Assembly (NCBI GenBank): GCA_046723645.1
Contig: JBKOUY010000098.1
Location: forward strand, 1 to 28,664
DNA: 28,664 nucleotides
Source of the DNA: DASQUK01 sp046723645
Lineage (GTDB): Bacteria > Actinomycetota > Acidimicrobiia > Acidimicrobiales > VFJN01
Direction: 5' to 3'
Below are positions 1-7,124 of the stretch, piece after piece. The notes beneath the pieces are model-generated. The model ran no database searches, had not been told where the DNA came from, and worked only from the letters and a program-made list of their open reading frames with translations. The position numbers and the translations under genes are program-made. The first letter of the stretch is position 1. Each line of letters begins with the position of its first letter.

Positions 1-2
1 AG

Positions 3-1457
3 AGACAGGGGCCGGCCTCCGAGCTGGTCGCCGCCGGCACGTTGCCGCGGGCCTGGGCGGCGCGCTGGGCCGGAGCGCCGGCTGCCCCGACGCTGGCCGG
101 CCCCGACGGCCCGTGGCTGAGCGCTGCCGAGATCGAGGAACGGACCAGGACCGTCGCGGCGCGGTACGCAGCGGCGGGATTGCGAGCCGGTGACCGGCTG
201 CTGGTCAGCGCCACCGCCTCGGTCGATCTCGCCGTGGCCCACGTCGCCGCCCTCCGCCTCGGGCTGGTGGTCGTGCCGGTCAACACCGCGTTCGGGGCGG
301 CCGAGATCGGCGCGGTGGCCGCCGCCGCCGACCCCGCCCTGGCTGTCCTCGACGACCCGCGACGCCTCCCGGGGGTGCGCTCCACCGGCGTCGCCGTCGG
401 CCTGCCCGGCGGCCCGGCGCCGGACCTCGACGTCGCGGGCCCAGACGACACGGCGCTCCTGGTCTTCACGTCCGGCACGACCGGCACCCCCAAGGGCGTG
501 CCGCTGAGCCACGGCAACCTGCTGGCCACGTCCGCGGCGATCGAGGTCGCGTGGCGCTGGACCCCCGACGACCGGCTGCTGCTGGCCCTGCCGCTCTTCC
601 ACGTCCACGGCCTCGGCGTGGGGCTGCACGGCACGCTGCTCGGCGGCGCGTCCGCGGTCATCCTGCCGCGGTTCGGGGTCGACACCGTGCTGGACGCCAT
701 CGCCGCCTCCGGCGCGACCCTGATGTTTGGGGTGCCGACCATGTGGGTCCGGCTCGCCGCCAGCCCCCGCGTCGCCGAGCTCGGCGCCCTGCGCCTGTGC
801 GTGTCGGGGTCGGCGCCGCTCGACCCCTCGACCTTCGCGGCGCTCGAGGCGGGCATCGGTTCACCCGTGATCGAGCGCTACGGGATGACGGAGACCGGCA
901 TGCTGGTCTCCAACCCTTATGACGGCGACCGGCGGGCAGGATCGGTCGGGCTGGCACTTCCCGGGGTCGAGGTGCGCCTCGAGGAGCGGGAGGGCGCCGG
1001 CGAGCCCGCCGGCGAGATCCTCGTGCGGGGGCCGAATGTGTTCACCGGGTACATCGGCGGCGTGGGCGCAGACGCCTTCACCGCCGACGGCTGGTTCCGC
1101 ACCGGCGACCTGGGCCGGGCCGACCCCGACGGCTACCTGCGGATCGTCGGGCGCGCGAAGGAGCTGATCATCACCGGCGGGTTCAACGTCTACCCGCGCG
1201 ACGTGGAGGAGGTGCTGCGCGACCATCCGGCCGTCGCCGACGTCGCCGTCGTGGGCGTGCCCGACCCGGAGTGGGGCGAGCGCGTCGTCGCCTGCGTCGT
1301 GGCCAGCGACACCACCGCCAACGCCGAGGCCATGGCCCTGCTCGCGTGGGCCGCCGAGCGGCTGGCTCCCTACAAGCGGCCCCGCGAGATCCGCTTCGTC
1401 GACGAGCTGCCCCGCAACGCCCTCGGCAAGGTCGTGCGGGCGGCGCTGGTCGGCTGA
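3..1457 (+). CDS. acyl-CoA synthetase (AMP-forming, MatB-like), 5' partial
   Basis: Adenylate-forming enzyme expected to activate a carboxylic acid to acyl-AMP and then acyl-CoA in the cytoplasm. Counting from the TTG at 42, the phosphate-binding motif TSGTTGTPKG lies at residues 143-152. It is followed by the YGMTETG motif, the hinge region GDLGRADPDGYLRIVGRAKE with GGFNVYPRDVEEV, and near the C-terminus the catalytic lysine motif PRNALGK. Together these mark a complete ANL-superfamily catalytic core. The order and spacing, including GFNVYP, resemble malonyl/methylmalonyl-CoA synthetases (MatB), but the substrate cannot be fixed from sequence. The frame stays open to the window edge upstream of TTG 42 and I see no ribosome-binding site there, so the true start probably lies outside the window. 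The next gene follows after 88 bases on the same strand. Confidence 0.88.
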   Translation, partial: RQGPASELVAAGTLPRAWAARWAGAPAAPTLAGPDGPWLSAAEIEERTRTVAARYAAAGLRAGDRLLVSATASVDLAVAHVAALRLGLVVVPVNTAFGAAEIGAVAAAADPALAVLDDPRRLPGVRSTGVAVGLPGGPAPDLDVAGPDDTALLVFTSGTTGTPKGVPLSHGNLLATSAAIEVAWRWTPDDRLLLALPLFHVHGLGVGLHGTLLGGASAVILPRFGVDTVLDAIAASGATLMFGVPTMWVRLAASPRVAELGALRLCVSGSAPLDPSTFAALEAGIGSPVIERYGMTETGMLVSNPYDGDRRAGSVGLALPGVEVRLEEREGAGEPAGEILVRGPNVFTGYIGGVGADAFTADGWFRTGDLGRADPDGYLRIVGRAKELIITGGFNVYPRDVEEVLRDHPAVADVAVVGVPDPEWGERVVACVVASDTTANAEAMALLAWAAERLAPYKRPREIRFVDELPRNALGKVVRAALVG

Positions 1458-1521
1458 CGGCCGGCGACCTCGGGATGACCCGGCCCCGCAGGACTCCGGC
1501 CACCCGGCAGCCAGACACGGT

Positions 1522-1539
1522 TGCACGACGTATCGTGCA
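1522..1539. promoter_or_regulatory. palindrome just upstream of the GGDEF gene
   Basis: Arms TGCACGA (1522-1528) and TCGTGCA (1533-1539) are perfect inverse complements around a 4-base CGTA spacer. The right arm ends 6 bases before the ATG at 1546, where a ribosome-binding site would normally lie, and no clear Shine-Dalgarno is present. It could be a repressor operator or a small hairpin in the leader of the diguanylate cyclase mRNA. Assignment as a regulatory site is inference. Confidence 0.4.
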
Positions 1540-1545
1540 GGCGTC

Positions 1546-2910
1546 ATGACGATGGGGCCGGATTCGGGCGGATCAGGCGGCGTGCCCGCCGACATCGCGG
1601 CGCGGTTGGTGCGGGCCTTCGACATGTCGCCGTCGACCGTGGTGGCGTTGATCAGCGACGACCTGCGCAACGTCTGGGTCAGCCGGTCGGTCGCCTGGGT
1701 CGTCGGCGACGACCCGGACGCCGTGATGCAGGAGCAGGCGCTCACCAGGGTTCACCCGGACGACGTCGGTCGCCTGCTGCACGGCCTCGCGCAGGCGAAG
1801 TCTGCAACGCCGGCGAACGCGCCCAGCCTCCGCGCCGTCGAGCCGCTCCGGTTCCGAGTCGAGCGCCCGGGCGGCGGCTGGACGGCGCTCGAGGCGTTGG
1901 TCATCAACCTCCTCGACGATCCCGCGGTGAGCGGCCTGGTGGCGATCGTGCGGCCGGTCGGGGGCGAGCTGGAGGGCGTCGGTCGCGTCGTCGACCTCTT
2001 GGTCGCCGACGCGCCGCTGCGGGATGTGCTGGCGGCGTGCGCTGGCCTCGTTCCCGACTACGTCGGGTCGGCGGCCGTCGTCGCGATGCGCAAGGGGCGG
2101 CCGGTGATCGCCGCGCCGGCGGGCAGCCCGGCGGAGCGGCTGGGCGTCGACGAGCGCTGGTGGCACGACACGCTGGCCGACGGCCGTCGCCGCACCGCCA
2201 CGGATCACGAAGGCTTCCCCGACGACCTGGCCACCCGGGCGCGAGAGGCGGGCTTCCGCTCCACGTGGGTGCTCCCGCTCTGCGACGTGGCGGCCGGCGA
2301 GGTCATCGGCTGCCTGGTCGTCTGGGTGCGGATCGCGGTGGAGCCCAACATCGCCAACGAGGCCGGCGTCCGCCAGGCCGAGCGGCTGGCGCGCCTCGTC
2401 ATCGGCGAGCAACGCCGCCACGACGCCCTGCGCCATGAGGCGCTCACCGATCCCCTCACGCGGGTGGCCAACCGGTCGGCGCTGCGGGCGCGCTTCGACA
2501 CGGCGACAGATGCACTGACCGTGGTGATCGTCGACCTCGACGGCTTCAAGCTCGTCAACGACACCCACGGCCACGAGGCCGGAGATGCGGTCCTCCGGGT
2601 GGTGGCGCAGCGAATCGTCGGGTCCGTGCGCCAGGACGACCTCGTCGTGCGGCTCGGAGGCGATGAGTTCGCCATCGTTTTCGCCCCGGGCACGGAGCCC
2701 GAGGGCATGGCTCGCTCCATGCGCCGGGTGGTCGACTCGATCGGCCAGCCGATCAGGCTCGGCGACCTGACGGTGACGGTCGGGGCCAGTGCGGGCCTGG
2801 CCACGGGCAGGCCCCCCGAGGTCTTGCGTGAGGCGGACCGGGCGCTGTACGAGGCCAAGGGCGGCGCCACGATCGGCATGCGCGGCGCCCGCCACGACGT
2901 GCCGCGCTGA
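1546..2910 (+). CDS. PAS/GAF-like/GGDEF diguanylate cyclase
   Basis: Predicted soluble diguanylate cyclase of 454 residues making c-di-GMP from two GTP. The N-terminal ~125 residues look like a PAS sensor, with a VHPDD motif typical of the PAS_3 type. Residues ~140-285 look like a GAF-like domain. The C-terminal ~165 residues are a GGDEF domain with the substrate motif DLDGFKLVNDTHGHEAGD and an intact active-site loop GGDEF at 371-375. The RxxD inhibitory I-site (RQDD) lies exactly five residues before GGDEF, so product inhibition is expected. No membrane helix and no EAL domain are visible. A second in-frame ATG at 1552 is an alternative start. A palindrome lies immediately upstream. The sensed ligand is unknown. 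Confidence 0.9.
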   Translation: MTMGPDSGGSGGVPADIAARLVRAFDMSPSTVVALISDDLRNVWVSRSVAWVVGDDPDAVMQEQALTRVHPDDVGRLLHGLAQAKSATPANAPSLRAVEPLRFRVERPGGGWTALEALVINLLDDPAVSGLVAIVRPVGGELEGVGRVVDLLVADAPLRDVLAACAGLVPDYVGSAAVVAMRKGRPVIAAPAGSPAERLGVDERWWHDTLADGRRRTATDHEGFPDDLATRAREAGFRSTWVLPLCDVAAGEVIGCLVVWVRIAVEPNIANEAGVRQAERLARLVIGEQRRHDALRHEALTDPLTRVANRSALRARFDTATDALTVVIVDLDGFKLVNDTHGHEAGDAVLRVVAQRIVGSVRQDDLVVRLGGDEFAIVFAPGTEPEGMARSMRRVVDSIGQPIRLGDLTVTVGASAGLATGRPPEVLREADRALYEAKGGATIGMRGARHDVPR

Positions 2911-2972
2911 CGTTGGCATCGGTCGGCGGTTGGCCGCGACGCCCGGCGCGGCCCGTCTGTAGGTTCTCGGCG

Positions 2973-4133
2973 GTGCCCGACGACGTGACGCCCTTCCGCA
3001 TCGAGGTCCCGGAAGCGGATCTGGTGGACCTCCGCGAGCGGCTGGCGCGCACCCGGTGGCCCGAGCGTGAGACCGTCGACGACTGGTCGCAGGGCGTGCC
3101 GCTGGCCTACATGCGGGACCTGTGTGCGCACTGGGTCGACGCGTACGACTGGAGGGCGGCCGAGGCGCGGCTCAACGCGCTGCCCCAGTTCCGGACCGAG
3201 GTCGACGGCCTCGGGATCCACTTCATCCATGTCCGGTCGCCCCATCCCGGCGCGCTCCCGCTCGTCATGACCCACGGCTGGCCCGGTTCCATCGTCGAGT
3301 TCCTCGACGTGATCGGGCCCCTCACCGACCCGCCCGCCCATGGCAGCGACGCCACCGACGCCTTCCACGTGGTGTGTCCGTCGCTTCCCGGCTACGCCTT
3401 CAGCGACCGGCCGGCGCAGCAGGGCTGGAACGTGGAGCGGATCGCCGCGGCCTGGGCGCGGCTGATGGCTCGGCTCGGCTACGAGCGCTACGGCGCCCAG
3501 GGCCACGACTGGGGGACGAGCATCAGCACCAGCATCGGCCAGCAGGATCCGGACCACCTCGCGGGCATCCACCTCGTCCCCCCGCTGGCGCCCCCCGACA
3601 CGGACACCTTCGGCGACCTGACCGAGGCGGAACGCCGGGCGCTTGCCGACCTCGAGCGCGCCCAGGAGGCGGAGTCCGGCTACGCCATCGAGCAGGCGAC
3701 GCGCCCGCAGACGCTCGGCTACGGGCTGGTGGACTCCCCGGTGGGCCTGTGCGCCTGGATCGTCGAGAAGTTCCAGGCGTGGACCGACTCCGGTGGCGAT
3801 CCCGAGAGCGTCCTCGGCCGCGACCGGATCCTCGACAACGTGATGCTCTACTGGCTGCCCGGAACGGGCGCCTCGTCGGCGCGGCTGTATTGGGAGAGCT
3901 TCAGGCAGGTGTCGGAGCGGTTCAGTCGCGCGACCGACGATGCCGTCGCCGTGCCCGCCGGCTGCTCGATCTTCCCCCGGGAGATCCCGCGGGTGTCCCG
4001 CCGCTGGGCGGCCAGGCGCTTCACCGACATTCGCTACTGGAACGAGCTCGACCGCGGCGGGCACTTCGCAGCCTTCGAGCAGCCGGAGCTCTTCGTCGAC
4101 GAGGTGCGCTCGTTCTTCAGGCTGGTCCGCTGA
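2973..4133 (+). CDS. epoxide hydrolase (alpha/beta hydrolase, EHN domain)
   Basis: Predicted cytoplasmic epoxide hydrolase converting an epoxide to a vicinal diol through a covalent alkyl-enzyme ester. The N-terminal ~110 residues match the epoxide-hydrolase N-terminal (EHN) type, with TPFRIEVPEADLVDLRERL at the start. The oxyanion motif HGWPGS is at 101-106, the nucleophile Asp179 lies in GHDWG, and the catalytic His364 is in GGHFAAFEQPE. These are the expected family elements. The length of 386 residues fits the family. I chose GTG 2973 because the domain begins immediately after it. The longer frame from TTG 2913 adds 20 residues of arginine/proline-rich sequence without family character. 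The gene ends at 4133, directly abutting the convergent gene that stops at 4134. The physiological substrate is unknown. Confidence 0.9.
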   Translation: MPDDVTPFRIEVPEADLVDLRERLARTRWPERETVDDWSQGVPLAYMRDLCAHWVDAYDWRAAEARLNALPQFRTEVDGLGIHFIHVRSPHPGALPLVMTHGWPGSIVEFLDVIGPLTDPPAHGSDATDAFHVVCPSLPGYAFSDRPAQQGWNVERIAAAWARLMARLGYERYGAQGHDWGTSISTSIGQQDPDHLAGIHLVPPLAPPDTDTFGDLTEAERRALADLERAQEAESGYAIEQATRPQTLGYGLVDSPVGLCAWIVEKFQAWTDSGGDPESVLGRDRILDNVMLYWLPGTGASSARLYWESFRQVSERFSRATDDAVAVPAGCSIFPREIPRVSRRWAARRFTDIRYWNELDRGGHFAAFEQPELFVDEVRSFFRLVR

Positions 4134-4862
4134 TCAGCTCGCCCGCCGCGCCGCCAGCGCCGGCACGGCGTCGATCTTGTCCGTGTCCAGGTGGTCCCAC
4201 AGGATCCCAGGTGGGCGCCGCCTGCGGGGACTGCGGATCAGCTCGTCGGGCGTGACGATCAGGTCGACCCGGAAGTCATGGTCGGTCTCCGGCAGGTCCG
4301 AGTCGACCACCTGGACGGGGTGGACCGTGGTTGCGATCACCGTGTCGTCGTCGATCCAGCCGGTCTCGATGCCGAGCGCCATCTCCAGGTCGCTGTAACC
4401 GCCGCCCTTGCCGATGCGCACCCCGTCCGCGTTGACGCACACCGATCCGCAGACGGCGAGGTCGAGGCACGGCACCAGGTCCACGCCGAGCGGCCGGCCG
4501 TACCGGTCGGCACCGGCGATCGACGCCGCCCTCCGGGGCGGGACCTCGAGGACGTCCGGATCCAGCAGCAGGAACGGCTCGGCGGTGCGGAGCCGGGGCA
4601 CCGCCATGACCACGAGCTTGCCGGCGGCGAGCGCGGCCGCCCGCACGGGGAGCTGGGGGAGGTCGGGGTTCGACTTGAGCGCCGTGGTGCGCTCCCAGAC
4701 GTCGAGCCCAGCCAGCCGGTCGGCGGCGCGCTCGGCACCCGCGAAGTTCGGGATGCGGCCCCGGGCGCCGGGGAACCGGGCCACCCCCCGCTCGCTCATC
4801 GCCGTCCAGATGCGGCTTCGCCAGGCGTCCTTCGCCTTCTCGACCTCACCGCGAGCGCCCAT
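4134..4862 (-). CDS. 5-formyltetrahydrofolate cyclo-ligase-like protein
   Basis: Protein of 242 residues in the 5-formyl-THF cyclo-ligase (5-FCL, MTHFS) superfamily. The canonical reaction is ATP-dependent conversion of 5-formyl-THF to 5,10-methenyl-THF. The glycine-rich phosphate-binding motif reads RIGKGGGYSDLE rather than the GxGxGYYDR of canonical 5-FCL. The DLE form resembles the COG0212/MTHFSD-type paralogs, so the catalytic role is less certain than the fold. Other visible elements are a KSNPDLPQLPVR segment that could bind substrate and a VDLIVTPDELI strand near the C-terminus. Start ATG 4862 is chosen because the family N-terminus (VEKAKDAWRSRIW) begins right after it. The longer upstream frame overlaps the divergent gene. 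It is transcribed divergently from the NTF2-like gene, 76 bases away. Confidence 0.78.
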   Translation of the reverse strand: MGARGEVEKAKDAWRSRIWTAMSERGVARFPGARGRIPNFAGAERAADRLAGLDVWERTTALKSNPDLPQLPVRAAALAAGKLVVMAVPRLRTAEPFLLLDPDVLEVPPRRAASIAGADRYGRPLGVDLVPCLDLAVCGSVCVNADGVRIGKGGGYSDLEMALGIETGWIDDDTVIATTVHPVQVVDSDLPETDHDFRVDLIVTPDELIRSPRRRRPPGILWDHLDTDKIDAVPALAARRAS

Positions 4863-4938
4863 CAGCCCAGTCTTGCGCGGTAGGGCCCTGCAGCCCGGCG
4901 GCACACCGCTGGCCCGGCGGTGCTGGCATCCTTGGCGG

Positions 4939-5364
4939 ATGCCGCGGACGCCGTTGCCACCCCTGGCCGCCGTGGTCAGCTTCATCGACTGCATCAACCG
5001 GGGTGACGTCGACGCGCTCGCCGAGCTGATAACGGCGGACCACCGGCTGATCGTCCTCGACGAACCGCCGCTCGTCGGGCGGGCCCAGAACGTCGAGGCC
5101 TGGAAGGGGTACATGTCGGCCTTTCCCCGCTACGTCATCTACCCCCAGCACGTCGTCGCCGACGGGCCACGCGTCGCCGTGCTCGGATCGACGACGGGGT
5201 CCCACCTCGGCCTCCCCGATGACGAGGAGAGGCGTCTCGGCGTGATCTGGCTGGCCGACGTCACCGACGGTGCGCTGTCACGCTGGCAGATCGTCGCCGA
5301 CACGCCGCTCGCGAGGGCGGAGGCCGGGCTGCCACGGCCCGGCGCCGGGCTCACACCGGGCTGA
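4939..5364 (+). CDS. NTF2-like / SnoaL-like protein
   Basis: Small protein of 141 residues with the size and pattern of the NTF2-like (SnoaL) alpha+beta cone fold. It opens with an N-terminal helix (AAVVSFIDCINRGDVDALAELI), then TADHRLIVLDEPPLVGR, a helix and a hydrophobic beta-rich C-terminal half ending in RWQIVADTP. Such proteins act as small-molecule isomerases, cyclases or hydrolases, or as ligand-binding partners. No activity can be assigned here. ATG 4939 is the first start that gives the fold without extra residues. The end (5364) lies 31 bases before the following GTG start at 5396, so the two genes may be cotranscribed. Confidence 0.75.
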   Translation: MPRTPLPPLAAVVSFIDCINRGDVDALAELITADHRLIVLDEPPLVGRAQNVEAWKGYMSAFPRYVIYPQHVVADGPRVAVLGSTTGSHLGLPDDEERRLGVIWLADVTDGALSRWQIVADTPLARAEAGLPRPGAGLTPG

Positions 5365-5395
5365 CATCGGCCGGCCAGCGGGCGATGATGGGCCC

Positions 5396-6178
5396 GTGCC
5401 GTCGGGATCGACGCGGGCCCTCGGCCACGGCGACGTCGACGTTCGGGTCTACGCCGAGCTGAACGAGTTCGTGGCGCCGGAGCTGCGGGATCGGGTCATG
5501 CGCCGGCCGTTCCGGCCGCACCAGACGGTCAAGGACGTCATCGAGGCGGCCGGCGTTCCCCACACCGAGGTCGACCTCGTCCTGGTGAACGGCGAGCCGG
5601 TCGGCTTCACGCATCGGCCGACGGCGGGCGACCGGATCACGGTCTACCCCGTGTTCGAGACGCTCGACATCGGGCCGATCAACCGCCTGCGGCCCGAGCC
5701 CCTGCGCGACGTCCGCTTCGTGGTCGACGTCCACCTGGGCCGGCTCGCCCGCCATCTGCGGCTGCTCGGCTTCGACACCCGCTGGTCGAACGACCTCGAC
5801 GATGCGACGCTGTCCGCAATCGGCGAAGCCGAGCACCGGGTCGTGCTGACGCGTGACCGCGGGCTGCTCAAGCGCCGGTGCGTGACCCACGGGCTGTTCG
5901 TGCACGCCGAGCACCCGATCGATCAGGCCGCCGAGGTGGTGCGGCGGCTGGACCTCGCCAACCGGCTGGCGCCGTTCACCCGTTGCCTGCGCTGCGGCGG
6001 CCGGCTGGCACCCGTCGACAAGGCCGACGTGCTAGCTCGCCTCGAGCCGCTCACCCGCATGCACGTCGACGAGTTTCACCGCTGCGCCCGCTGCGGCCAG
6101 GTCTACTGGCGTGGCTCGCACCACGCCCGCCTTGCCGGGGTGGTCGAACAGATCGGGGCGGCCGTCTACCCGACATAG
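5396..6178 (+). CDS. Mut7-C RNase-fold protein with N-terminal ubiquitin-like domain
   Basis: Protein of 260 residues with two recognisable parts. Residues ~14-88 form a Mut7-C-associated ubiquitin/ThiS-like beta-grasp domain (VRVYAELNEFV ... LVNGEPVGFTHRPTAGDRITVYPVFE). Residues ~105-245 form the Mut7-C domain, a PIN-like RNase fold. Acidic residues are in place at Asp111 (FVVDVHLGRLARHLRLLGFDT) and Asp154 (VVLTRDRGLL). A zinc ribbon follows, with cysteine pairs CLRC at 197/200 and CARC at 230/233. The family is linked to RNA degradation or tRNA-related processing, but bacterial members are poorly characterised. GTG 5396 is the in-frame start just before the beta-grasp domain. The two nearby ATGs at 5385 and 5388 are out of frame. 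The gene is convergent with the dehalogenase, 6 bases apart. Confidence 0.85.
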   Translation: MPSGSTRALGHGDVDVRVYAELNEFVAPELRDRVMRRPFRPHQTVKDVIEAAGVPHTEVDLVLVNGEPVGFTHRPTAGDRITVYPVFETLDIGPINRLRPEPLRDVRFVVDVHLGRLARHLRLLGFDTRWSNDLDDATLSAIGEAEHRVVLTRDRGLLKRRCVTHGLFVHAEHPIDQAAEVVRRLDLANRLAPFTRCLRCGGRLAPVDKADVLARLEPLTRMHVDEFHRCARCGQVYWRGSHHARLAGVVEQIGAAVYPT

Positions 6179-6184
6179 CCGGGG

Positions 6185-7096
6185 TCACGCCGTCGAGCGG
6201 ACGAAGTCCACGATCACCTGCGCCAGCTCCGGCCCGCGGTCCTCCTGGAGGAAGTGGCCGGCGCCCTCGATCGTCGTGTGCGGCTGTCCGGCCGTGCCCG
6301 GGATGAGCTCACGCAGCGGTCGGTCGGCGCCCCTGGTGATGGGGTCGGAGTCGCTGAACGCGCACAGGAACGGCTTGTCGAAGCGCCGGAGCGATTCCCA
6401 GGCGTCGCGGTTGGGCTGGGACTCAGGGTCGTCGGGCGACGCCGGCACGAGCGTCGGGAACTGCCGGGCCCCCTCCTTGTAGCTCTCGTCCGGGAACGGA
6501 GCGTCATACGCCGCGACCACCGCGGGGTCGAGGTCGGTGGTGCAGCCGCCGTTCACGATCCGCCCCACCGGGAGCTCGGGCACCTCCTGGCTGAAGCGCC
6601 GCCACGCGAAGAAGGCGTCGCCGAGGTTGCGGTCGCCGGTGGGCAGGAAGGTGTTGGCGGCCACCACCCTGGTGAACCGGTCGGGCTGGGCGGCGACCAG
6701 CCGCAGGCCGATCAGCCCGCCCCAGTCCTGCCCGACGAGTGTGGCGTCGCGCAGGTCCAGCGCGTCGAGGACATGGGCCGTCAGCCACTGCACGTGCCGC
6801 GCGTACGTGTAGTCGTCGCGCTCGGCGGGCTTGTCGGACCGGCCGAAGCCGACCAGGTCGGGTGCCACCGCCCGCAACCCGGAGCCGACGAGCACCGGGA
6901 TCATGTGCCGGTACAGGTACGACCACGACGGCTCGCCGTGGAGGAGGAGCACGACCGGGGCGTCGGCGTCGCCCTCGTCGACGTGGTGGACCCGCAGGGT
7001 GCCGGCTTCGCCGTCGGGGACGTCGACGTAGTGGGGCGCGAAGGGATAGCCAGGCAGGTCGGCGAAGCGGTCGTCGGGCGTGCGCAGTGTGTCCAT
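6185..7096 (-). CDS. haloalkane dehalogenase, HLD-I type
   Basis: Predicted haloalkane dehalogenase of 303 residues that hydrolyses a carbon-halogen bond to an alcohol and halide. The oxyanion motif HGEPSW is at 53-58. The nucleophile Asp124 is followed by Trp125, a halide-stabilising residue (VGQDWGG), the same numbering as in DhlA. Trp165 in FFAWRRF is a candidate for the second halide-stabilising tryptophan in the cap. The charge-relay acid is probably Asp251 (FSDSDPIT) and the base is His281 (GAGHFLQED). The ATG at 7096 is preceded by GGAGGAA at good spacing. It lies 28 bases downstream of the sulfatase and is probably cotranscribed with it. Specificity could also be toward another C-X or epoxide substrate. 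Confidence 0.87.
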   Translation of the reverse strand: MDTLRTPDDRFADLPGYPFAPHYVDVPDGEAGTLRVHHVDEGDADAPVVLLLHGEPSWSYLYRHMIPVLVGSGLRAVAPDLVGFGRSDKPAERDDYTYARHVQWLTAHVLDALDLRDATLVGQDWGGLIGLRLVAAQPDRFTRVVAANTFLPTGDRNLGDAFFAWRRFSQEVPELPVGRIVNGGCTTDLDPAVVAAYDAPFPDESYKEGARQFPTLVPASPDDPESQPNRDAWESLRRFDKPFLCAFSDSDPITRGADRPLRELIPGTAGQPHTTIEGAGHFLQEDRGPELAQVIVDFVRSTA

Positions 7097-7124
7097 GGGC
7101 GGTTCCTCCGATGTGTCGAGGGCG

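Noticed and set aside
861..1745. Long minus-strand ORFs opposite the acyl-CoA synthetase and GGDEF genes
   Set aside because: High GC content makes long open antisense frames. These lack domains and cover genes with clear motifs on the plus strand.
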